Source of the DNA: Knoxdaviesia capensis
Taxonomy: Eukaryota; Ascomycota; Sordariomycetes; Microascales; Gondwanamycetaceae
Direction of reading: 5' to 3'
DNA: 34,275 nt
Assembly (NCBI GenBank): GCA_001510575.1
Contig: LNGK01000005.1
Coordinates: 1,519,233-1,553,507 of the forward strand
Shown: positions 22,425 to 31,600 of the stretch, one piece after another
Numbering within the stretch: the stretch's first letter is position 1
Layout of the letters: every line of letters starts with the position of its first letter
Position numbers and translations under genes: made by a program
The notes under the pieces: generated by a model
What the model saw: the letters and a program-made list of their open reading frames with translations, nothing else
The model's database searches: none
Told to the model about the DNA's origin: nothing

Positions 22425-23356
22425 ATGCTGTTCTGGGCCCGTTTCTTGGGAATGGGGTCATGCCCATTTGGCATGTCTCTCTGGATCTGTGTCTCGGCCT
22501 TTTGTCTTTTTTCGCGTGCGTGGGCTTGTCCATTTCTTCTTCTTTCCAGCTTTTCTTGTATTATTACCATAGGCATTGGATAGGTCCCAGCGTCAGCACC
22601 CCGGCGTAAGCCTCTCTGGCTTCTTTTGTTTTCTGGCTCATTCGTTTTCTGCTTTTCTTGAAGCCTGTCTGGTTGGAGGTTAATTTATATATACACTTGT
22701 TTTCTGTTGCTTTAAGATGTTCTTGGGATGCGCAGTTGGTTTCTGGGGGGGAGACTGATGTACAGCACCAGAAGCGAGCATGGTGGAGATGATGCAACTC
22801 CAGGGGATCACATGTGATCGGACCGGAGGGTCGGAGAACCATGGGATGGGAAGCAGAACACTGATAGTTGTGGGGATGCAGAGAAGATGGGACTGGCTGG
22901 TGGGGAATATATTCAGTCAGAGAATGGAAACCGAGCAGGCGTGAGATTTCGACTCTTGAAGACAAAGGTTTCAACGATGGCAACTTGCGAGTCCAGACCG
23001 GGGAATTGGAGACGGCGGGGGCCACTGTTTCTGTCGGTGTCTCTCACATGCAGGTTCTCGGGACGAATGGGAAGTCCGAGCCAGGGGACGGATACAAGAG
23101 GATTTGGCCATGTTTTAATTGCTGAATGGCGCCTCAAAGACGCCTTCCGGAGGGCAATCTACGTGGTAGTAGAATGTAGCATCCGGGAAGGGGGTAGTTG
23201 ATACTTATAGCTACGGATCGGCATGTCCGGAGTGCGGCGGGCAGACGGTCAAAGTGTCTCTGGGAGAAGAGGCGTTCGTTCAAGGGGGGGAAGTTGAGCT
23301 GGAAGTGTGGTTTGGGGGGAGAGACAGAAGTACTACGAGGATACGAGGATACACCG

Positions 23357-23357
<1 letters not shown>

Positions 23358-23389
<32 letters not shown>
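23358..23389. repeat. (GA)n microsatellite
   Basis: A GA run of about 15 units in intergenic DNA. Confidence 0.85.
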
Positions 23390-23394
<5 letters not shown>

Positions 23395-24338
23395 ATGAAG
23401 GAGAGGGTTTGGAAGCGAGCCGAGGGACAAGCAAATTTGAGTTTGGGATGTTTTTGCCTTGTGATAGGGATGGATGGCAGTTTTGGAGTTAGGGGGGGGG
23501 GTATTTCGTTTTTTTCTCTATCTTTCTCTATTTCTTTTCTCGTTGGGGTCATGTATGTTCTTCTCGTATATTCCGGGGTGACGGGGTGAGAAGAAGGGGG
23601 GAAGGAGAACGGCAGAGCTGCGGGGGGCGGAAGGACAGCCAAGAGGGTCGGGTGGGCGGGCCAAGCAGAATCTGGGGAAAAAAAAGCGAGAAAATGGAAG
23701 AAAAAAAAAGGGTGTGGTGGTGTGGTGGTACCTCTGTGCATCCAGATTTGGGGGTCACTTCGCGCGGGAAGGGGGGGACGGACGGACGATCTTTGGCTAC
23801 GGGAGCTGAATGTGCGGGTTGCAAAGGGAATACACGAAAATGCGCGTACACACGAGGAGTCTAGACGGTGTGACGGGGACGTGAGGGGTAAAGCCTGCCC
23901 AGACGGGCTCCAACTGTGTGTGATAGGGATGGAATGCGATTGAGATGATATCTTTTGTGTAGTATCTTTTTCTCTTTCTTTTTTCTTTCTTTTTTCTGTG
24001 GTGAGGCGTCTGATCGAGGGCTCGCTCTTCTTTGTCTGTGGACATAGACTCCTCGGGTGTCTCTCTCTCTCGTACGGCCGAAGATGGTGAGATCGGCGTT
24101 TCCGCGGCTGGTGGCGGTGGTGGACGTGGTGGACGGGAGTGTCTTGGGTTGACGTAGTTTTCCTTTTTCTTTTTCTTTTTTTTAGGATGCCTAGGAGACA
24201 ACTAGGAAGACAAAAGTGAGCTGGAAGGCTTACTCGGAATCACCAAGATTTGAATGAGGAGGCGGCATACAGACATGGACGTGGACATGCATAGACATGC
24301 CCGGCGCCCGTGGAGTTTGGGGAATTAAGGAGAGTGTG

Positions 24339-24418
24339 TGTGACAGAGTGACAGAGTGACAGAGTGACAGAGTGAGAGAGTGAGATTGAGAGTGAGAGTG
24401 AGATTGAGAGTGAGAGGA
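24339..24418. repeat. GAGTGACA-type minisatellite
   Basis: Four near-perfect GACAGAGT units pass into degenerate GAGAGTGA and GATTGAGA units, spanning about 80 nt. Confidence 0.75.
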
Positions 24419-24822
24419 ACGGCTATCGGCCGTGTCGGGAGTGAGCGGCGGGCGGGTCTGGCACATCCAAAAACAGGTGTGTGAGTGTATGGGATGTCTT
24501 TCGGAGGGCCCTTGCTAGAGGTACTTTCTTGTTCCTGGCTTGCTTTTTCTTGTGGCTAGCGGACAAAAGCAAGCAAAAATCCCCCGAAAAAGAAAGCAAG
24601 GACGCGAGTGTGTGTATGTATGTACCATGGGCTTTCTTTTTTTCCCCCTTCCTTCTTACGGCTTACTGGTTTCACATTACAATGTTCGTTGGAGGGAGGT
24701 GGGTGGGGGAAGGAAGCCAGCGGTGGTGGTGCGAGTAGCTCCTGCCCTGTCTGTCGTCTTATCTTGTGCAGGAAGGTACGGTGCCACCCACCAACCACTG
24801 GGCTGGCAGCTGGCACAAAGCC

Positions 24823-24855
24823 AAATATATATATGTATATATATATATATATATA
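24823..24855. repeat. (TA)n microsatellite
   Basis: An alternating TA run with one G interruption, about 90 nt upstream of a TATA box. Confidence 0.85.
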
Positions 24856-24916
24856 CTCGGCGGTTCGGGCTGGCACTGCTTGCATTGGGACGCACACACC
24901 GGCCGGGGTTCTTTCT

Positions 24917-24923
24917 TATAAAG
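24917..24923 (+). promoter_or_regulatory. TATA box of the 25172 gene
   Basis: TATAAAG lies 255 nt before the ATG at 25172 and is followed by a long CT-rich tract (24945-25080), a common fungal core-promoter arrangement. Confidence 0.55.
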
Positions 24924-25171
24924 AGTCAGCGCGGGTCCAGCCCATCCTTCTCTTGCGCTTCTCTCTTTTCTTCTTTTTATCTCCGACTGTCTATACACCT
25001 TCTTCTCTTTTTCTTGTTCTTATCTTCTTCTTTTTTCTTCTTCTTTTTTTTTTTTCTTTTTTTCTTCATCTTCTCAACTCAACCCTTCCTGCTCTTATCG
25101 ACTGCATCGTTGACGGCCCCGACACTTCCCAAACACACATCTTCACAACCACGCCATTCCTGCCCGACATC

Positions 25172-25931
25172 ATGGCTGCTCCCGCACACAAGACCATTGG
25201 CAACCTCGGCGGAAAATGGGGCCTGGTATGTTGACGTGAACCGTCCTCAAGTCTCATCTCCCCATCTCTCTGGGCCTACCGCCTCTTCGGCTCCCGGATG
25301 TCGCCCCTCTCCGCCTTGCCCCTCACTAACACCCACACTCCCCCCGCAGAACTCCACCCTGTCCGACGACCCCGACCCGGTGCTGCAGCTGCAGGGCATC
25401 GGCTGGATGACGCGCACCGCCATCGGCATCGCCACGGTGACCCTGCACGTGACCGTCTCCAAGGGCCCCGCGCGCGCCGTCTCGGCATCGGCCGGCCCGG
25501 ACCAGCCGCCGCCCGCCGCCGACGTCGACCTGATCTCCATCAACCAGGTGCTGACCGGCGGCCTGAGCGGCACCGTCGAGGAGCGCTGCGTCGACGGCCT
25601 GCCGCGCGACCACAGCGACTGGCTGTTCGGCAGCGTGCGCGGCTGGTCGCAGTGGGTCGATGCCGACGAGGTCGACGACGACTTCCTGCGCAAGTTCTGG
25701 CTGGAGGGCGACGCCGAGCGCACCGGCGGCGGGCCCCCCGGCGACCCCGCGCGCAAGCGCAGCCACTTGCTCAGCCACGTTGAGAGCGTGGGGAACGGCT
25801 GGGTGGCGCGCCAGCTGTGGGGGTTCCAGCTTGTCGATGGCGAGCGGCGGTACTGTCGGAATATCGTGGCCACGAAGGCCGACAAGCGCGTGGAGATCCG
25901 CTTGGTGTATGACTGGATTGGCGAGCTGTAG
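25172..25931 (+). CDS. Unrecognised 211-aa protein
   Basis: Exons 25172..25225 and 25350..25931 give 211 aa. The intron (124 nt) has a GTATGT donor, a CACTAACACC branch site and a GCAG acceptor. I do not recognise the family. The protein begins MAAPAHKTIGNLGGKW. It has a beta-rich segment (TRTAIGIATVTLHVTV), an Asp/Trp-rich middle (DWLFGSVRGWSQW, DEVDDDFLRKFW), and a C-terminal block with alternating hydrophobics (GWVARQLWGFQLVDGE, RVEIRLVYDW). The G-W pattern, alternating strands and about 200-aa size would fit a small lipocalin/calycin-like barrel, but that is only a guess. There is no signal peptide or membrane helix, so it is probably intracellular. The strong G/C-ending codon bias and clean splice sites make the gene itself convincing. 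It is convergent with the CBS gene, 387 nt away. Confidence 0.8.
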
Positions 25932-26318
25932 ATGATGGCCACTGGTCACGTGGGATGTGCTTGACGGCCATATATATATATATATGTATTTCTCTCATGA
26001 ATGACTATCGGACTTGGGCACATGCAATTTGTATTTTGAGTGTGAGTCGGTCCTGTTCCCTGTGTGACCAACTGCTACCGAGACCGACCTGACCCGTGAG
26101 AACGAGATGAAAAAGACGAGATGTGGAAGGTTGAGCTCCCACGATGAACCAAAGAAAACAGAAAACGTTTTGACTCCCCAAGTTGAGTGAATGATGCTTC
26201 CAAAAGTGATACCGCTCTAAAACAAAAAGAAACCAAACAACAAAAACCAAAAAAAAAAAAAAACAACCAAAGGAAAGAAAAAAAAAGAGAGCAAAGAAAA
26301 CCACTAATAGACAAACAT
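25932..26318. other. Short convergent intergenic region
   Basis: 387 nt between two convergent stop codons. It contains a TA repeat (25971-25985) and an A-rich stretch (26218-26290) that would be the T-rich 3' UTR of the minus-strand CBS gene. Confidence 0.5.
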
Positions 26319-26817
26319 CTACTCCGGCCGGCGCTTCACGAACTCCTCCAGATCGGCAACCGTGGCCACGCCCAGCACAAAGCGCCGGCGATCATCGGTA
26401 ACCACCGCGAACTCCTGCGGCGCGTCGCCGGCGAAGAAGAACGCCTCGAGCGCCTCCAGCGGCGTGTCCATGCAGATGACGGTGTACGGGCGCGCGCGGC
26501 GGCGGAAGCGCTGCATGGCGCGGCGCAGCGGGTCGGCGGGCTGCACGGCGCCCGCCGCCAGCAGCGCCTGCAGGCGCGGCACGGCGATGTAGCCCAGCAG
26601 GGCGCGCGTGGCCGGGTCGACGACGGTCAGGTGGGTGTAGTCGTGCTCGAAGGCGGCTTCGAGCGCGTGCGCGATGGGGTCGGTGGCGGCTAGCGAGAGC
26701 GCGGCTGGCGGGTCGAGGTCTTCGACGGTGGCCTGTTTGGGGGGGGNGGGGGGGGGGGGGGGGGTTCGTTGTTGGTTAGCTGGGTGTTGAGAGTAGAGTA
26801 GAGTAGAGAGACAGAGA

Positions 26818-26850
<33 letters not shown>

Positions 26851-27017
26851 GGGGGGGAGAGCGTGGCGATGGACGGAAGAACCAGTGGTTGTGGAGATCT
26901 GGGTGGGAGACTTACCCCGCGGTACCGCGAGGCCCATTTCGACACGTACGGCTGCGACGAGGCCGACGGCGCGCCCGAGGTGGGGCCGGCCGTCGGGGGA
27001 GCGGCGGCAGTTGCCAT
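26319..27017 (-). CDS. Small CBS-domain-pair protein
   Basis: Exons complement(26319..26732, 26916..27017) give 171 aa; the intron is in phase 0 with donor GTAAGT and acceptor AAACAG. After a 34-residue Ala/Pro/Ser-rich N-terminus ending VSKWASRYRG, two CBS motifs follow. The first is at about residues 35-90 (ATVEDLDPP to IAVPRLQALL, with HDYTHLTVVD). The second is at about 95-170 (DPLRRAMQRF to GVATVADLEEFVKRR, with PQEFAVVTDD). CBS pairs bind adenine nucleotides and act as energy or cofactor sensors; no catalytic domain is attached, so this is a free-standing CBS protein whose partner is unknown. The 183-nt intron contains GA repeats and a poly-G tract with an undetermined base at 26747. 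Confidence 0.88.
26739..26764. repeat. Poly-G tract with undetermined base
   Basis: A near-continuous G run with an N at 26747, inside the CBS-gene intron. Its true length is probably not resolved in the assembly. Confidence 0.85.
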
Positions 27018-28049
27018 TTTTTCGGGGGGTCTGTGTGTTGGGGGGTATTTATTTATTTGTGTTATTCTTTGGTCCTTCTGGGAAGCAGAAGATTGACTCC
27101 GGGGCGCCGGAAGGCCGGGGAGAGTGGAGGATACAGCCGAGCCGAAAAAGAAGAAAGAAAAAACCAGCAACGACTCCAAGCTGGGAGCAGCTTCCTGAAG
27201 AGCTAGCAGTTGGATGTGCGGGGGCGGCTGGCGGCGGGCGGTTGAGAGACTGAACTGAGGGTGTGGCAATATGCGGTTATGACGGCGTCCGGATGCGAAA
27301 GGATCGGGCCGGTGGTGATTTCGGGGGTTCACGGAGTCCGGCGGTTGCTGTGTTTGTTGACTTGGGGGTTTTGGCCGGATGGGGGTGTGTGGATGGTGGT
27401 GAAGGAAGGAAGGAAGGAACGAACGGCTGGGCAAGAACGGAGAAATCTTTCGGAAAAGCTCATGCACCCTGCGGAAAAGGAAGGAAAAAAAGAAACAGAA
27501 AGGCGGGGTGGGCAGTAGGGTCAGCTAGGGTTATAGCTGGCGACTAGACAATTTGGGACTTAGCAGTGAATTGGGAGGGAGCATGTGCAAGATCGCATCA
27601 TTTTGACCTTGTGGCTATTTCCACCTCCGCGCTTCTAAATCTGATGGCTGGAAACCTTTGTTTGATTATTAAACAGACGGCCTTGAGACTGCGGGTCGGA
27701 AGGCTTGGTGTGCCGAAGATGGGGGCGTAGCTTGGATAGGGATATATATACTGCAGATATTTGGAGGGGGGGAAAGAACCGTATGGACCACGGGACGGTG
27801 CATTTCTTTTCTGCTAAGAAGGGGCCAAAGACTGGCACTGAAGAATGGCCTGGGTGGAATCTTCAGAATGGGAAGCACCGACACGACGCACCCCGGGATG
27901 GATATCCGGGGGGGACTGGGCGGGAGGAGCTTCGCATTGCGGGACACGCCGTGAGGTATCGGGCATGAAGCAGTAAGCACACACGCACACAAAAAAGAAC
28001 TACACTGTAGACACCGAGCACAGTCCCTCCCTCCCTTCTTCCAGTCTCT
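27018..28049. other. CBS gene upstream region, no gene seen
   Basis: G/A-rich sequence expected for the promoter and leader of the minus-strand CBS gene, a CTAGGGTTA motif at 27526-27534, and a TATATATA element near 27742. No supported gene. Confidence 0.45.
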
Positions 28050-28226
28050 ATGACATACACCCGCAGGCCTGGAGGTCCCGACGTGAGCAGCTTGAGCAGC
28101 TCCGAAGAGCGGCAATGGCGGTTCAAGGTGGTGTGCGAGCTGGTCGTGTTATGCCGGCTTCCGCTCGCAGTGTTACAAGCTGTAGCAGATGCACTGTTTC
28201 CTCTGGCACAGGTCACACAGTCGTGA
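28050..28226 (+). CDS. Possible small ORF, 58 aa, unknown
   Basis: ATG 28050 to TGA 28226 encodes 58 residues. The start is basic and Ser-rich (TRRPGGPDVSSLSSSEERQW). A hydrophobic, helix-like run follows (VVCELVVLCRLPLAVLQAV, then ADALFPLAQ), which could be one membrane or amphipathic segment. The sequence is not low in complexity, unlike the other short frames around it. A polypyrimidine tract and CAG end at 28043, just before the ATG, and a GTAAGC donor lies near 27973, so it may be the last exon of a longer gene or the body of a small one. No homologue is recognised. Confidence 0.35.
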   Translation: MTYTRRPGGPDVSSLSSSEERQWRFKVVCELVVLCRLPLAVLQAVADALFPLAQVTQS

Positions 28227-29689
28227 TGCCAGATCGTGGGGGCGGATGGTGATACCCTAAGAGCGGGGGCGTTAGGGTTAGATTACCAAGTTCTCGACTT
28301 CTGGTGGTGACGGAGAAGCATGTTACTGTCCCGAGTGGTGCGAACTCGCCGAGGCAGCAACGACTTGCTTGTGTTCCTGTCTGTCCTCAAGCTGCCGATA
28401 GATGATGGACATGGGAAAATATTCGCCTCTTCCCACAGCGATTGAGGGCTTTTTTCGACGTCTCTCGGTCGGGGACAAGTTCCTGGAACGTGCAAAAAGT
28501 TACACAATATGAGCTTCCATGGAAAGCAGGCTAGGATCGGCCCCACACCATTTCTTTATTTCTTTTTGTTATTTATCTATTTTATATTTTTAAAATCAGT
28601 GCTGACAAGCGCCGTTTTCAGAGGAAAGGACGATAAGAATGAGGCCGGACAGTGTGTCGTCCCCAGCACACACTGTTGGATATTGTGTGGTCTTGCACCA
28701 AAGGACGGTACAGTGTGCACACGGTCCTCGTGTCTTTCTCGCGGGGCCGCCCTTGGCGCATCGACGTCGGCGTCCCGGGCTTTTGTCTTTTTGTGTTTTG
28801 TATGGGTCTGGGGCCGGTGATGTCACTTTCTCTGGAGATGAGACAGCAAAAATGCCTCTCACGGATTTCCGGTGATTTTTTTGGGGTCTTGCTGTTCCGG
28901 GGCAGAGCTCACCAGCACAGAAAAACGCGCTGTGGTTCCTTGCGTTATCTTGCATCGGGAACTTCCAATGGCGTTTGATACAAGAGGAAATAGACGTCAC
29001 AGGCCGGTAATGCAGCCCGCGGTCGCTCCTCGCAGCCTGCGTGAATGTGCAAGTGTAACCGTACGTATCCCGATGGCTCCGTTCCCGGGGGGGGCTTTTC
29101 TTAGAGAGGGGGGGAAGGCAATTGCTACGCCCTGGGTGTACCGGTATTTCCCTCGCTGGATTTGGGGGAAGACTGTAGCCGGGTGCATCCACGTATATAA
29201 GGCACACACACGACCAACTTGCAGCCGAACGAATCTTAACCCTTCGGAGCTTCTTTTCCCTCTTGCTCGTTTGGTTTCCTTTTTCCCCGTAGATTTTCCT
29301 TTCTGGATTTTTGGGCTCTTTTTTCTTTCTTTCGCTGTTGGATTTTCACTTCTCGGGAAAAGCTCGAACTGTTGAGATCTCCTATTTGTGCGTGTGAAGC
29401 GACCGAAGTCTGTTGGAAGCTCCGCTGGATTGTAAGTCACGCCTCTTTCTTCGTCGACGCGATGTGTGCTGTTCTCTCAGATCTGGCAGTGTCCGGTGTC
29501 CTCGTGGGTGGTGATGTCACCGCTCGCGGCGATGGACCATCCTCACAGCTGTGCGGGACTTTGGACGATATCACTAACAGCCTTCACCCTCGCGACGACA
29601 CAGACCCCCTATCTCCGGAACTCGTCTCTCTCTCACACGACCTCTCCCCCCCTCTCCCCACTTGCCATCCGGTGTTTTATCTCGCAACA
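28227..29689. other. Phosphate carrier upstream region
   Basis: No gene is seen. A TTAGGGTTAG site lies at 28272-28281. The downstream part is the promoter and leader of the carrier gene. A GTAAGT at 29432 followed by several YAG acceptors (for example 29578-29580 after CACTAA) could mark a 5' UTR intron. Confidence 0.45.
29194..29200 (+). promoter_or_regulatory. TATA box of the phosphate carrier gene
   Basis: TATATAA lies about 490 nt before the ATG at 29690. The distance is long for a simple leader and would fit a leader carrying an intron. Confidence 0.5.
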
Positions 29690-31288
29690 ATGTCGACGAC
29701 CATGTTCGGCCTGTTCAAGCCGCTGGCGGTGTCCGGCGCGCATCAGCAGCAGCTCCACCCGCAGACGCCGGCGGCTTCCGCTTCCGCCGGCCGCACGCCG
29801 CTGCAGGCACGCCCCGAACTGTACGGCGCCTACTCGGTCATCGACGGGTCGCAGAGCCTGGCGAAGAATTCCGGCCACATCCAGCTGTACTCCGGCAAAT
29901 ACTATGCTGCCTGCACGTTTGGCGGGCTTCTGGCGTGTGTATGTGTTTCCCCTTTTTCCTTCTTCGTTCTTCTTCTGGTTTTTCTCTTCTCGTCCCTTTT
30001 CGCCTGGCTTGACCTATTTCCGCTATCTCCGTGTGCTGCGCTTAAGTCCATTGCAACCCCGGGCGCCCCCGCCTTGGCCTTTCGGGCGGGACCATGGCCC
30101 CGGGGGTTCTGCATGGGATCCGCACATTTATTGCTCGCATCAGCTGGGCTGGGCAAGCCGGCTTCTTTTCGCGGCCTGTTGCATTTCCCCGTGGTCATTT
30201 CGCCGTGCCCAACATTCGGACTCTTGTTGATATGTGTCGCTGACTCTTGTTTTTCTCCTGGCCTTCCCGTCCCGGCGGGCCCCGGGATCTCCCGGGACCC
30301 CCTGGCCCGGGAACGAGCCTTTGCGGTTCCTGGACTTTTGCTAATAGGGCGTGACCCACACCGCCGTGACGCCGCTGGACTTCGTCAAGACCCGCCGCCA
30401 AGTCGACCCCAAGCTGTACAAGAGCAACATCGAGGGATGGAAGGTGATCTACCGCGCGCAGGGCCTCCGCGGCATCTACACGGGCTGGAGCCCGACGTTC
30501 TTCGGCTACTCGGCGCAGGGCGCCTTCAAGTACGGCTGGTACGAGTACTTCAAGAAGACGTACAGCGACCTCGCGGGCCCGGAGAACGCCCACACGTACA
30601 AGACGGTGCTGTACCTGAGCGCGTCGGCGTCGGCCGAGTTCCTGGCCGACCTGGCGCTGTGCCCGTTCGAGGCCGTCAAGGTGCGCATGCAGGGCTCGCC
30701 GACCAACCCGTACCGCGGCACCGCCGACGGCCTGCGCGCGGTGGTGGCCAAGGAGGGCGTGGCCGGCCTGTACAAGGGCCTGATCCCGCTGTGGGGCCGC
30801 CAGATCCCGTACACCATGATGAAGTTTGCGTCGTTCGAGACCATCGTCGAGATGATCTACGCGCGCCTGCCCGGCCGCAAGGCCGACTACTCCAAGCTCG
30901 CCCAGACCGGCGTGTCGTTCTCCGGCGGCTACATGGCCGGCATCCTGTGCGCCATCGTGTCGCACCCCGCCGACGTGCTCGTCAGCAAGCTGAACGCCAC
31001 GCGCGCCCCCGGCGAGTCGTTCGGCGGCGCCGTCAGCCGCATCTACGCCGACATTGGCTTCCGCGGCCTGTGGAACGGCCTGCCGGTGCGCATTGTGATG
31101 ATTGGAACCCTGACCGGTCTGCAGTGGATGATCTATGTACGTCTTGCTTCTTCCCTTCTCTTGCGCCTTTTCTCTCTCGTGTCTTTGCATCTACTGACTG
31201 CTTCGCTCCTTTGCCTCTCCAGGACTACTTCAAGATCTACATGGGATTCCCCACCACCGGCGGCCCCGCGCCCCCGGAGAAGGAGTAA
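29690..31288 (+). CDS. pic2: Mitochondrial phosphate carrier (SLC25A3/Pic2 type)
   Basis: Exons 29690..29938, 30348..31136 and 31223..31288 give 367 aa. The donors are GTATGT and GTACGT. The protein is a mitochondrial carrier of the inner membrane that imports phosphate (with H+) for ATP synthesis. The three carrier repeats show the Px(D/E)xx(K/R) signatures: PLDFVK (D94), PFEAVK, and a degenerate third, PADVLVSK. The blocks YYAACTFGGLLACGVTHTAV, GWSPTFFGYSAQGAFKYG and EFLADLALCPFEAVKVRMQ are typical of phosphate carriers and resemble SLC25A3/Pic2 more than yeast Mir1. The residues before the first repeat (about 70) are longer than the core family and may serve targeting. The frame is open upstream to 29372, but ATG 29690 (CAACAATG) gives the family-like start. 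The first intron is 409 nt. Confidence 0.93.
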   Translation: MSTTMFGLFKPLAVSGAHQQQLHPQTPAASASAGRTPLQARPELYGAYSVIDGSQSLAKNSGHIQLYSGKYYAACTFGGLLACVCVSPFSFFVLLLVFLFSSLFAWLDLFPLSPCAALKSIATPGAPALAFRAGPWPRGFCMGSAHLLLASAGLGKPASFRGLLHFPVVISPCPTFGLLLICVADSCFSPGLPVPAGPGISRDPLARERAFAVPGLLLIGRDPHRRDAAGLRQDPPPSRPQAVQEQHRGMEGDLPRAGPPRHLHGLEPDVLRLLGAGRLQVRLVRVLQEDVQRPRGPGERPHVQDGAVPERVGVGRVPGRPGAVPVRGRQGAHAGLADQPVPRHRRRPARGGGQGGRGRPVQGPDPAVGPPDPVHHDEVCVVRDHRRDDLRAPARPQGRLLQARPDRRVVLRRLHGRHPVRHRVAPRRRARQQAERHARPRRVVRRRRQPHLRRHWLPRPVERPAGAHCDDWNPDRSAVDDLCTSCFFPSLAPFLSRVFASTDCFAPLPLQDYFKIYMGFPTTGGPAPPEKE

Positions 31289-31600
31289 GTGGGGGGGGCT
31301 CTCGTAGGCCTGAGCCGATGCCGCCCCGGATCCACGGAGATTTTGGGGGGATGTGAGTGAACCAGTGGTGGACTCCATGAATCCAGGTGCTTCTTGTTTC
31401 CTTGTCTTTCTTATCTCCCATGGTGACATGGCCACACGTACCGGACTCACCGGGGTTTCTTTCTTTTTCTTTTTCTTCTATTTTCTTCTGTTTTTTCTTC
31501 CTAGACATCCATTAGATGGATTTTGGTGTACCAGTCTAAGTTTTATTCCTTGCCTTCAATCAAACCGCTATGCTATATCTGCCCCGAAAACCCCCCCATC
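31289..31600. other. Phosphate carrier 3' region
   Basis: T-rich sequence (31460-31500) expected for a 3' UTR. No gene is seen. Confidence 0.5.

Larger units (their letters stand above)
22425..24822. other. Intergenic region, no gene seen
   Basis: This holds the SDR 3' region, GA-rich tracts (23358-23389), poly-G and poly-A runs, and a GAGTGACA minisatellite near 24339-24418. Open frames on both strands are compositional. No motif, tRNA or conserved-looking frame was found. Confidence 0.45.

Noticed and set aside
22564..23025. 153-aa minus-strand frame
   Set aside because: No coding signature; composed of His/Ser/Pro-rich chance sequence downstream of the SDR gene.
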